From assembly GCA_025558095.1 (NCBI GenBank), contig JAIVFI010000002.1, positions 310,001-374,000 on the forward strand: DNA of 64,000 nucleotides, in the 5' to 3' direction. The position numbers and the translations under genes were made by a program. Positions 19,856 to 27,661 of the stretch are shown here, piece after piece (positions within the stretch are counted from its first letter, which is position 1; every line of letters begins with the position of its first letter). Source of the stretch: Hyaloraphidium curvatum. Its lineage: Eukaryota > Monoblepharomycota > Hyaloraphidiomycetes > Hyaloraphidiales > Hyaloraphidiaceae. The notes below the pieces were generated by a model. It did not search any database and was not told where the DNA came from. It was given only the letters and a program-made list of their open reading frames with translations.

Positions 19856-22800
19856 ATGCGACTCACCCTGCGAAGGGTGGTGCGGACGCTGGTAGCGGCA
19901 ATCTTTGCGGCGGCGCTTGTGAAGCCGTGGAACCCGAGCGGTCGGGGTTCTGCGCCGGCGCGGCCGGAGCGAGAGGCGGACCCCTGCGCGGAGCGGGCCG
20001 GGCTCGACGGCGCGACGCTGCTTCCTCTCAGCGCGTTGACGCGTCTACGAATTGCGGCAGGCTGGAAGTGCGGAGGCGGTTCGACATTTCCCCTCCGCGA
20101 GAGCGTGCGGCTGTTTGCGGGGGGGCTGCTTGGGGACGCCAAAGTCAGGGCCGACCACCGACTGCTCCTCTCGCCGGTGCCTCTGGCGTTCTCGGCGGTG
20201 TTTGACGCGGAGGTGTCGGCCGAAGCGGTGTGCCGGGCACAGGCGGCGGCTGCCTGGACGGCAGGGGAGCACAATGGGGATCGCTCCGACGTTTCGGGCG
20301 ACGCCGGCGTCGCAGGCCTCGCAGCTGCGCTCTGCGGCCCTTACGCGGGGCGGACACCACCACCGAACTGGATCTTTAAGGGCAGCGGCGGCGTGCTCTC
20401 CTTGAGGCGGCGGTGCGGTGCCCCCGTCGACCCCACCCTTGCCGCCGTCCTCGGCGTCCCTGGCTTCGCCACACCAAACGCCACCGAGCTCTCCTGCGGC
20501 GTACCGATGCCCTATGATGCCGTGGTCGCCCGCCTCACGGCCAACATCGCCGCCCTGATGGACACCGACCACCCTCTCCCGTCCGGCATGGCGCGGCTGC
20601 ACCACCCCGGCCCCACCCGCGACGCCATCCTGCGGCAGGTCCCCGTACCCGCGACCGACCCCACGGTGTTCATCCAGCACGAGCATGGGAGGGAGCTGGC
20701 GGACGCCGCGGGTACGGGGTACGCCGCGGGCATCCTAACGGCGCTGTTTGCGGGGCAGCCGCACAACCTGCTCGGCGTGCTGACGGCGTACAACGTTGTG
20801 GTGTCGCCGAATGGGCTGCTGCAGGCTGTCGGGCCCGCGCTCGAGCGGGAAAGGGCGCGGAACGGGGGCGATCGCCCAAAGCCATCTGATGCCGCCCAAG
20901 CATATGAGCAGCTCCTGGAGGATCTCTACGAACCCGAGCCGCCGGCGACTGCCGAGCTCCGCGCCCAACGCATGGCGCAGCACGTCGAAAACAGCCTCGG
21001 CGGCCACGACGCTGCACTTGCACTCCGCCGGCGCTCCCCACAGGTTCGTCACGAGCACTACTGGCCGGCATATGCCGGCAAGAACCTCACGGAGGTGCCA
21101 TACGCTGATTCCGGTGGTGGATCCGTGTTCTACGTCACCCAGCTTGTTATGCCCGTCGAGGGAGTCGACCTCTCGGAGCCGCACGCCGCCGTCATGGACT
21201 GGGACCGGAACCGGACGTCGGGAGGGAAGGTGCCGCGGCTGCCGGTCTACGACGAGGTCTTTGTCGTCGTTCCGGCAGCGGACAACTACTACTGGTTCTC
21301 GACGGACTTTGTCGGGAGGACGGCGCCGCTGCGCGCATACTTCGCCGATCACCCGCGCGCCGCGGTCCACGTGGCTCCGCACTTTCACCGCAGATGGACC
21401 TCTATTGATGCTCCCGGGTTCGTCAAAGAGTGGCTCCGCTGGCTGGGCATCGAGGACCGGCTCGTCACGGGCCGCGTGGCTGCCCGCATCGCCCACGCGC
21501 TCGACAACCACATCGCCGGCCCACGCACGCACCCTTTGCAGCTTCTCGCCCTCCGCTCCGCGATGCGCAGCCTTGCCCCCGAGGCCTTTGCCGCCGCCGA
21601 CCGCGAGAACCGCGCCCGCCGCGTGCTCGTTGTCGACAGGTCGAACGCCACTGCTCGCCGGGAAAACCCAGACGACCGTGCGCACCTCGTCCGCGAGCTC
21701 GCCTCCCGCGGCCTCGAAGCACTTTCCTTCAACACTACCGAGCCCCTTTCTGAGGCTCTCTTCAAATGGGCATCTGTCGGCGCCGCCGTCGGCCCGCACA
21801 GCTCGACATTCACCAACGCGCTCGCAATGCAGCCCGGCAGCACGCTGGCGGAGCTGGTGCCTGCGGGGCACGCGGCACAGGGGTGGTACAGCATGCTGCT
21901 GGCACACTTCGGCGGGCTGCGGTATCACCATGTTCTAGTGCCGGGGGATCTGTCGACGGGGATCAGGGGGGGTGTGGAGGAGCTCGTCTGGGCGCTGTGC
22001 GGGGATCATGCGGGGAGATTGGCGGGGTGCAATTCCACGGCGCCGCCCGCGGACGTGCTGAATGGGCTGGTGGCAAGGAAGCCGGGAGTGGGGCCCAGGG
22101 TCGAGACGTGCCTCCCGGACATCGCTGTGGCCAAGCCGAAGCTGGAGGCGTCGGAGCCCATCCACGCTCTGCGGCCTCTCCCGGACGCCAACCTCACCCT
22201 CGCCACGCGCAACGGCACGGTGACCAACCTCGTCCCCTGGATCTCACTCGACTCGGCGCTTCCGCTCTCCAAGGTGCGCGGGATCACCCTCATGTTCGCG
22301 ACCGCGGGTTTCCATCCCAGTGCGGTGTCCCGGCTCCCCTTCCATCGCCGGCTGATTCGTGCTCTCGAGAGACGGGGTCTGCTCCCCGTAGCGGTTCCGA
22401 TCGGGCTTCTCGAAAGGCTTGCATACCAGAGTTTTGCCGACTACTGCGGCAATGAGGACCTGCTCGCGACCGTCGCCGTGCTCGCGATGGTTTTGGACGC
22501 CGTGGAAAAGGCGGGGGGCGATCCGCGGGTGCCGGTGACGACTTTCGGCCTGTCGTCCGGGTCGACGTTTACTGGGATCGTGGCGACGCGGGTGCGGTTA
22601 GCGGGATCGCTGGTGCAACTGAACATGCCGGAGGCGGTGCTGGACCATCTTGTGGAAGGCGGGAAAGGGAGGATCAGGCGGGACGTCGCGTGCGGGAGGG
22701 TGCTGACCGGGGTGATGAGGGATGCTGTGGGAGGGGGCGTGGTGGTGCGGAGGCAGAGGCTCCCGGGGGAGGACGAGGTGCCGGAGCTGCTGCGGCCCGA

Positions 22801-23671
22801 GGTGGTCCCTCCCTTCTGGATGCTGGGCTCTGAGATCAACGGGCTCGACTCTGAGGCCATTCGGCTCCTGAAGGACAACCTCTCGCGGGCCAGCGTGCCG
22901 CAAAACCGAATCGTAACCGAGGCTTGGATGCCGTCAACCATTTGCCCCGACACTCTTGCGGACGAGGTGCCGTGGCTTCTATCGCGCGCCGCCAGCGCCG
23001 CGATTGTAGACACGCTGCATTCAATGGGCTTTCTGGTGGCCAGCACGGAGATGGACGCCGCGCTGCAGACGCTGCGGCCCGCGTGCGGGAACGCCTCGGC
23101 GGAGGCGGGCGACTGCTGCACGTGCCCTGGCGGCACAAGGGCGCTGCACGTCCGCACGTCGTGGATCTCGCGGCACCTAGATGACCTCGTGGGCGTGTTC
23201 TACAAGCATGTCGAGGCGATGCTGGTGTTTGCGCAGCCGGGGTTGCAGGGTGCGCCCCTGTTCTTTGCCGGCGCGGAGGATCCCGAATTTCCCCACGGGA
23301 GTGTGCCCAGGGTGCTCGCAAACCCCCGCGACGGCAAGCGGTGCGTCGTGGTCGGCAACGCGACAAGAGAAACGCTCTTGCCGCATGATACGGAGGTGGA
23401 GGAGGCGTGCCGCGGGGCACATAACCCGTCACACGATATCATGTGGTGGGTGAAGACGAGGATCAAGACCTCGGCGGGCATGCACGAGTACACGAGGGGG
23501 GAGCACTTCGAGGAGATGGCCCAGTGGTTGGCCATGTGGACGGAAAGGGAGGTGGCGAAGAGGGCAGCAGGGAAGAGCGGGACGCATCAGGCGCGCCCAC
23601 CGCCTGGACTGCCTGGGAACGCGGCGGGTCCACAACCTGGCCGGGAATCCGTCTGGGCAATGTCTGGGTGA
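19856..23671 (+). CDS. GT61-like glycosyltransferase fused to alpha/beta-hydrolase-like domain
   Basis: One uninterrupted frame of 1271 codons from the ATG at 19856. Residues 1-25 form a hydrophobic N-terminal segment. Residues of about 300-720 contain the GT61/DUF563-type part: HYWPAYAGKNLTEV, VVVPAADNYYWFSTDFVGR, RRVLVVDRSNATARREN and VGPHSSTFTNALAMQPGST. From about residue 800 a second domain follows (GITLMFATAGFHP), with a nucleophile-elbow-like VTTFGLSSGSTFTGIVA whose central Ser suits an esterase or acylhydrolase; a late His-containing helix (MHEYTRGEHFEEMAQWL) could complete a triad. GT61 enzymes add xylose, GlcNAc or arabinose to glycans in the secretory pathway. The paired hydrolase might deacylate the same glycan, which is inference. 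A paralogue lies inverted at the left edge. Confidence 0.8.
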   Translation: MRLTLRRVVRTLVAAIFAAALVKPWNPSGRGSAPARPEREADPCAERAGLDGATLLPLSALTRLRIAAGWKCGGGSTFPLRESVRLFAGGLLGDAKVRADHRLLLSPVPLAFSAVFDAEVSAEAVCRAQAAAAWTAGEHNGDRSDVSGDAGVAGLAAALCGPYAGRTPPPNWIFKGSGGVLSLRRRCGAPVDPTLAAVLGVPGFATPNATELSCGVPMPYDAVVARLTANIAALMDTDHPLPSGMARLHHPGPTRDAILRQVPVPATDPTVFIQHEHGRELADAAGTGYAAGILTALFAGQPHNLLGVLTAYNVVVSPNGLLQAVGPALERERARNGGDRPKPSDAAQAYEQLLEDLYEPEPPATAELRAQRMAQHVENSLGGHDAALALRRRSPQVRHEHYWPAYAGKNLTEVPYADSGGGSVFYVTQLVMPVEGVDLSEPHAAVMDWDRNRTSGGKVPRLPVYDEVFVVVPAADNYYWFSTDFVGRTAPLRAYFADHPRAAVHVAPHFHRRWTSIDAPGFVKEWLRWLGIEDRLVTGRVAARIAHALDNHIAGPRTHPLQLLALRSAMRSLAPEAFAAADRENRARRVLVVDRSNATARRENPDDRAHLVRELASRGLEALSFNTTEPLSEALFKWASVGAAVGPHSSTFTNALAMQPGSTLAELVPAGHAAQGWYSMLLAHFGGLRYHHVLVPGDLSTGIRGGVEELVWALCGDHAGRLAGCNSTAPPADVLNGLVARKPGVGPRVETCLPDIAVAKPKLEASEPIHALRPLPDANLTLATRNGTVTNLVPWISLDSALPLSKVRGITLMFATAGFHPSAVSRLPFHRRLIRALERRGLLPVAVPIGLLERLAYQSFADYCGNEDLLATVAVLAMVLDAVEKAGGDPRVPVTTFGLSSGSTFTGIVATRVRLAGSLVQLNMPEAVLDHLVEGGKGRIRRDVACGRVLTGVMRDAVGGGVVVRRQRLPGEDEVPELLRPEVVPPFWMLGSEINGLDSEAIRLLKDNLSRASVPQNRIVTEAWMPSTICPDTLADEVPWLLSRAASAAIVDTLHSMGFLVASTEMDAALQTLRPACGNASAEAGDCCTCPGGTRALHVRTSWISRHLDDLVGVFYKHVEAMLVFAQPGLQGAPLFFAGAEDPEFPHGSVPRVLANPRDGKRCVVVGNATRETLLPHDTEVEEACRGAHNPSHDIMWWVKTRIKTSAGMHEYTRGEHFEEMAQWLAMWTEREVAKRAAGKSGTHQARPPPGLPGNAAGPQPGRESVWAMSG

Positions 23672-23814
23672 TGAGTGGTCTATACAGATTCTTGAGAATT
23701 CATCTGCGGGCGCGCTCTTGTCCATGCTCATCCTTGTCCCGACCACCAGCTGCGTCCAAAAGCATTCCTAGCTTTGTCAGCGCCTCAAGACCAGTACGGA
23801 ACTGAGATTTGTTT

Positions 23815-24912
23815 CTACTGGTGGAACATTAGGATGCGCCTGACGATGACCTTGCGCTTCCTGCCCCCCCGCACGCCGCTCTTCCGCGCCGCCTTCTGCT
23901 CCTCCCCTAACCGCCCCGCGAGCTCCTCCATCCAGTGCCCGTCCGCCCGGGTGGCCTTGAGTTCGGGCTCGAGGTCGCCCGTCCCCGCCAGGATCCTCGC
24001 GGCGTGGTTGGACAGCATCCGCAGCGGCGGGTTGCCCACCCCCGGGGGCCCGGAGCGCCCGAGGCCCTGCCTGAGGAGGTACGGCACCGACACGAGCGCG
24101 GCGCCGAGGTCGATCCCCGTGATCTCGAAGCGGGCCATTTTCGGGTGCGAGGGGCCGATGCCGACCACGTCCGGGAGCCACTCCGTCCAGTTGGGGTTCC
24201 AGTACCGCGAGACAAAGTCGAACCCGATCAGGTCCGCGGCGCCGGGGCCGCCGCCGTCCATCCAGTTGCGGAGCTGGTCCGCAAAGGCCGTCGCGTACAG
24301 GTTGTCCCCGTTGGTGACCAGCAGCCAGCGGCACCCGTGCGGGTTCCGGTCGTTGGCGGCGCCGAGCAGGGCGTCCAGCGCCGCGTCGGTGAATGCGTAC
24401 GCCCGGTCCCAGCAGGTGCCGTTCAGGCACTTTAGCCGCGGCAGCAGGGGGTCGAGTTCCCTGCCCACGACCGCCAGGGCTTCCTCCTCCGAGATCGTGA
24501 GCACCTGCGCAAAGTCGGGGCAGCCCAGCACGCCCCCCGCATAAGCACCCACCGCGTCGCCGAACTCGGCGCGGTCCGTGGCGGGATCCGTGACCACGAA
24601 AAACAGCTTGAACGGCACCGAACCGTGCGACAGGGCCGACATGAAGGTCGGCAGGAAGGAGAGGTGCCTGTGGAACGAGCGCACCACCGCGCACACCGTG
24701 TTTGTGCTCGAAGGATATGACCACGAGCGGCACGCGGGCGCCGCGGCTGTCCACGCGGACCCAAGCGCGGGAAGGGGGCAGTTCGCGGCGGACGGGCCGC
24801 GCCGCGATCTTCGAAACGCGTTTAAGTCCAGAAAGAAGTTCGCCGAAAGGAACAGGCAGGCAAAGATGGCAAGGAGGAAAGGAACCGGGCGGCCCCAGAA
24901 CATCGCGCTCAT
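23815..24912 (-). CDS. putative Golgi glycosyltransferase, family not placed
   Basis: The start is the ATG at 24912, which gives a strong signal anchor (PFLLAIFACLFLSANFFLDL). The domain then shows VVRSFHRHLSFLPTFMSAL, LFFVVTDPATDRAEFGDAV, a WLLVTNGDNLYATAF motif with an Asp-Asn in the position of a nucleotide-sugar/metal-binding DxD, and DLIGFDFVSRYWNPNWTEW. This is the layout of a GT-A-type transferase and resembles uncharacterised proteins of algae and protists, but I cannot name a CAZy family. The C terminus is basic (GGRKRKVIVRRI). The product has about 365 residues. It diverges from the sulfotransferase at 25074 with 161 bp between starts. Confidence 0.65.
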   Translation of the reverse strand: MSAMFWGRPVPFLLAIFACLFLSANFFLDLNAFRRSRRGPSAANCPLPALGSAWTAAAPACRSWSYPSSTNTVCAVVRSFHRHLSFLPTFMSALSHGSVPFKLFFVVTDPATDRAEFGDAVGAYAGGVLGCPDFAQVLTISEEEALAVVGRELDPLLPRLKCLNGTCWDRAYAFTDAALDALLGAANDRNPHGCRWLLVTNGDNLYATAFADQLRNWMDGGGPGAADLIGFDFVSRYWNPNWTEWLPDVVGIGPSHPKMARFEITGIDLGAALVSVPYLLRQGLGRSGPPGVGNPPLRMLSNHAARILAGTGDLEPELKATRADGHWMEELAGRLGEEQKAARKSGVRGGRKRKVIVRRILMFHQ

Positions 24913-25073
24913 GGCGCGTCCGCTGCCGCGGTCCCGTATTCCTGATATGACTAGCAGCGCACGGCAACGCCGGCGGCATTTGACATGGCGCAGAGGGGTT
25001 GGGAGGCAGGCGGGAGCTTCGGGTCTGCTGACGCGCACCGCGGACTGATGCCCGCACCTTTGTGATTCGCCGC

Positions 25074-26261
25074 ATGGCCCGCGCCCGCGCGGTGCTCTTC
25101 GTGTCGGCGGCCGCGTACGCACTCTTTGCCTGGCCGCGGCCGCCCGGCGACGCGCCGCCGCCGCCCGCAATCCCGCCGCCGTCACCTTCGCGCCCGCTCG
25201 TCTTCCTGCACGCGCGCAAGTGCGGCGGATCCAGCGTCCGCGAGGCGCTCTACTTCCACGCAAAGGCAAACGACGCCGCGGCATTCATCCCAAATTCGCG
25301 CCCGCTGCCGCCGCTGCTCGCCCTGCTGGGCAAGGAAGGCGAGCTGCGTCGACGGTTCGGGCCGGCCGCCTGGGACGACTCGCCCTGGAAGACCGCCGCG
25401 GCGTCGGCCAACAACACGGGCATCCTGTTTCCCCCCGCGGTGTACTCACTGGACGGCCTGGCGCCGCACGAGCTGCGGGAGATCGCGGTCTTTGCGGGCC
25501 ACTTCAGCTGGCACGACGTGCAGGCCGTCGCCGCGGCCCACGGCAACTCCGCGGAAGTCTCGTGCCTGGTGAACGTGCGCGACCCGTACGACACGTTCCT
25601 CTCCTACGTCGGGACCAGGAGCCCCTTCCTGGACCGCTCGGCGCCCAGCGCCGACGCCAGCAACGTCTCCCTAGCCGACCCCGCCGGCCCCTTCCGGCCC
25701 CCCTCCAACCTGACCCTCGCCGAGCTCTCCGCGCTCCTCGATCCCGGCCTCGGCATCCCCCGCCTCCTCGCGCTCTCCCGCGCCTCGGCCGGCCTGCCGC
25801 CGGACCCCGGCCCCGGCGACCCCGCGGACCCGCGCAACGCGAGGCTGCTCCGCCGCGTGGCATGGTTCCGCGAGCTCGGCGGGCCGGTGGGGCAGCTGCT
25901 CCGCGCGCTGGCGGGGTCCGGCGCCGGGCCGCACCCGTGGGTCCCGGAGCGGCGGGGACCGAAGCGGACGTGGTACCGCAGCCGCGCGGCCGAGATGGCG
26001 GCGGCAAAGAGGAGGATGGACGGGTGCGTGGTGCTCGATTTTTCGGACCCGGGGTCGCTCCAGGCCGTGCGGGCGAGGTACATGCCTTGGCTCCGGTGGA
26101 AGACGGAGCGGCGGAGGAACGAGAGGGCGGGCGGCGGGGTGCCGCTGGGGAAGGAGGCCGAGGCGCTGGTCCGGGGGGCGCTGCGGGACGACGAGGAGCT
26201 GTATCGCCACGCCCGGAGGAGGGTGTGCGTGCAGCTGGGTCTCGATCCGGACGCTGCGTGA
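25074..26261 (+). CDS. carbohydrate sulfotransferase-like protein
   Basis: The start is the ATG at 25074, followed by a signal anchor (AVLFVSAAAYALFAW). Two PAPS-binding signatures are visible: LVFLHARKCGGSSVREAL, which corresponds to the 5'-phosphosulfate loop, and VNVRDPYDTFLSYV, whose Arg and Ser fit the 3'-phosphate motif. A His in VFAGHFSWHDVQAV could be part of the acceptor site. Sulfotransferases of this type work in the Golgi and move sulfate from PAPS to a sugar hydroxyl. The loop is Cys-Gly-Gly-Ser-Ser rather than the common Gly-Gly-Thr-Ser, a small departure. The product has about 395 residues. Confidence 0.7.
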   Translation: MARARAVLFVSAAAYALFAWPRPPGDAPPPPAIPPPSPSRPLVFLHARKCGGSSVREALYFHAKANDAAAFIPNSRPLPPLLALLGKEGELRRRFGPAAWDDSPWKTAAASANNTGILFPPAVYSLDGLAPHELREIAVFAGHFSWHDVQAVAAAHGNSAEVSCLVNVRDPYDTFLSYVGTRSPFLDRSAPSADASNVSLADPAGPFRPPSNLTLAELSALLDPGLGIPRLLALSRASAGLPPDPGPGDPADPRNARLLRRVAWFRELGGPVGQLLRALAGSGAGPHPWVPERRGPKRTWYRSRAAEMAAAKRRMDGCVVLDFSDPGSLQAVRARYMPWLRWKTERRRNERAGGGVPLGKEAEALVRGALRDDEELYRHARRRVCVQLGLDPDAA

Positions 26262-26356
26262 TTCGTGCGGGAAGCACATCACGATCTTTGTTCGCGAATT
26301 GCTTCAAGATTGGCTTCAGTCACTGCTGCCTTGTTGCATTGCGCGCCTATCCCAGT

Positions 26357-27529
26357 TCAGATCCAAGCGTGCGCCCGCACGCCCCGCTCCCGGAAAGCCC
26401 TGAACAGGGCGTAGCTCTGGTTCAGCGTGGGGCAGTTTCCCCTGCACCACGCGGGGCCAATGACGTCGGGGATGTCGGTGTGGTGCTCGAAAAAGAACTC
26501 GTGGACCTCCACCTGATCAGTGCGTGCGGGACCGGGGTCGCCGCCGCCGGGCAGCACGTCGAGCAGCCGCGCGGCCAGCGAGTTCTCCACCGCTATCGCG
26601 CCAATGTCCAGCTTGAGCACCACGTACACTGCCGGGTCGCCCGCGACGCCCTGCTGCTGGGGAGCCGCGTCCGGACTTTCCATACCGAGAATCCGCCGCA
26701 GCTCGGCGAGCTTGCCCCGCACCGCAACCAGGGCATTGAACTCCTTGCCGTCCGGTGCGGCCCAGGCCCCGGGCACGGCGATCCGCTCCACGGGCACGTT
26801 GAAGTACGCGTAGCCGCCGAGCAGGTTCGACGGGACGTGGCGGAAGATGTCCGCGGGCTTATACTCGGTGGCGTCCCACAAGGTCATGGACGAGAAGGGC
26901 AACCCCAGGCGCGCGTAGGCGGCCGGAAAGAAGCCCTGCGAGGTGCCCCATTTCTCGGGAGGCGCGTCGGGTGCGGGGTAAGTCGTGGCGCCGAGGTCAA
27001 AGTAGACCACGGCGCGGGGCGGCGGCGGGCCGGGAGGGTCCCCTGGCGGCGGGGCGACGCGCCTGTCGAACAGGAGGTAGCTCGTGTTGAGCAGGAGGGC
27101 CTTTTCGCCGAGGCAGTGCGACGGATGGCGCAGGTGGCCGACCAGCGGCTCGATGAGCGCGGAGACCTCCCCGTCCGGCGAGGCGTAGACGAGCTTCGAC
27201 AGGAGCGGGTGCTCGGCGACGTCGCGCGTCCACAGCGGGCCGGGCGGATCGCCCATCAAAACGGCCACGGCGTCCAGCATCTCCTTGGCGCGGCGGCGCT
27301 CTGCGGGGGCCATCATGCGCGCGCAGGCATGCGGCTCCCCGGGGTTCCCTTTCTTCAGCAGTGCGTACTCGTCCGACGCGGCGAACGCGGCCCACTCGCG
27401 CTCCCACGCCGAGGGGACGTAGCGCGCGAAGCGCCAAGCGGGCGGCGTCTGCGCGGCCATTTGCCGCACCGCCGCCGCCGCGAGCAGCGCCATCGCGCAC
27501 GCCGCCGCCACGCGCGCCGCCGGCGCCAT
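26357..27529 (-). CDS. membrane-anchored protein with methyltransferase-like features, unknown family
   Basis: The start is the ATG at 27529, which yields a signal anchor (ARVAAACAMALLAAAAV). The conserved-looking core reads VVYFDLGATTYPAPDAP, WGTSQGFFPAAYARLGL, LWDATEYKPADIF, YAYFNVPVERI, YVVLKLDIGAIAVENSL and VHEFFFEHHTDIPDV. A DLGA strand-loop, an acidic second strand and a KLDI...EFFFEHH pair recall FkbM-type SAM-dependent methyltransferases, which often O-methylate sugars, but the first loop is not a clear GxGxG. The product has about 390 residues. It diverges from the gene at 27662 with 132 bp between starts. Methyl transfer is a hypothesis only. Confidence 0.55.
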   Translation of the reverse strand: MAPAARVAAACAMALLAAAAVRQMAAQTPPAWRFARYVPSAWEREWAAFAASDEYALLKKGNPGEPHACARMMAPAERRRAKEMLDAVAVLMGDPPGPLWTRDVAEHPLLSKLVYASPDGEVSALIEPLVGHLRHPSHCLGEKALLLNTSYLLFDRRVAPPPGDPPGPPPPRAVVYFDLGATTYPAPDAPPEKWGTSQGFFPAAYARLGLPFSSMTLWDATEYKPADIFRHVPSNLLGGYAYFNVPVERIAVPGAWAAPDGKEFNALVAVRGKLAELRRILGMESPDAAPQQQGVAGDPAVYVVLKLDIGAIAVENSLAARLLDVLPGGGDPGPARTDQVEVHEFFFEHHTDIPDVIGPAWCRGNCPTLNQSYALFRAFRERGVRAHAWI

Positions 27530-27605
27530 CGGCGGCCGTCTTGCGGCAGCTCGCGGGGAAACGCCGACGAGGGCGGGCGGGCGGGGAGATCCAGCCGCCG
27601 GCCCC

Positions 27606-27612
27606 ATATAAG
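27606..27612 (+). promoter_or_regulatory. TATA-like element
   Basis: ATATAAG lies about 50 bp upstream of the ATG at 27662 in an otherwise GC-only stretch, so it stands out as a core promoter element for the plus-strand gene. Confidence 0.5.
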
Positions 27613-27661
27613 CCGCCGCGCGCCTCGGCCTGGGCCGCAACCAACCAACCCCGCAGCAAAC

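Noticed and set aside
25220-27661. Long plus-strand open frame upstream of and in frame with the GT2/GT13-like gene
   Set aside because: It lies across the sulfotransferase and antisense to the gene at 26357-27529, is Arg/Gly/Pro-rich without motifs, and the real protein starts with a signal anchor at 27662.
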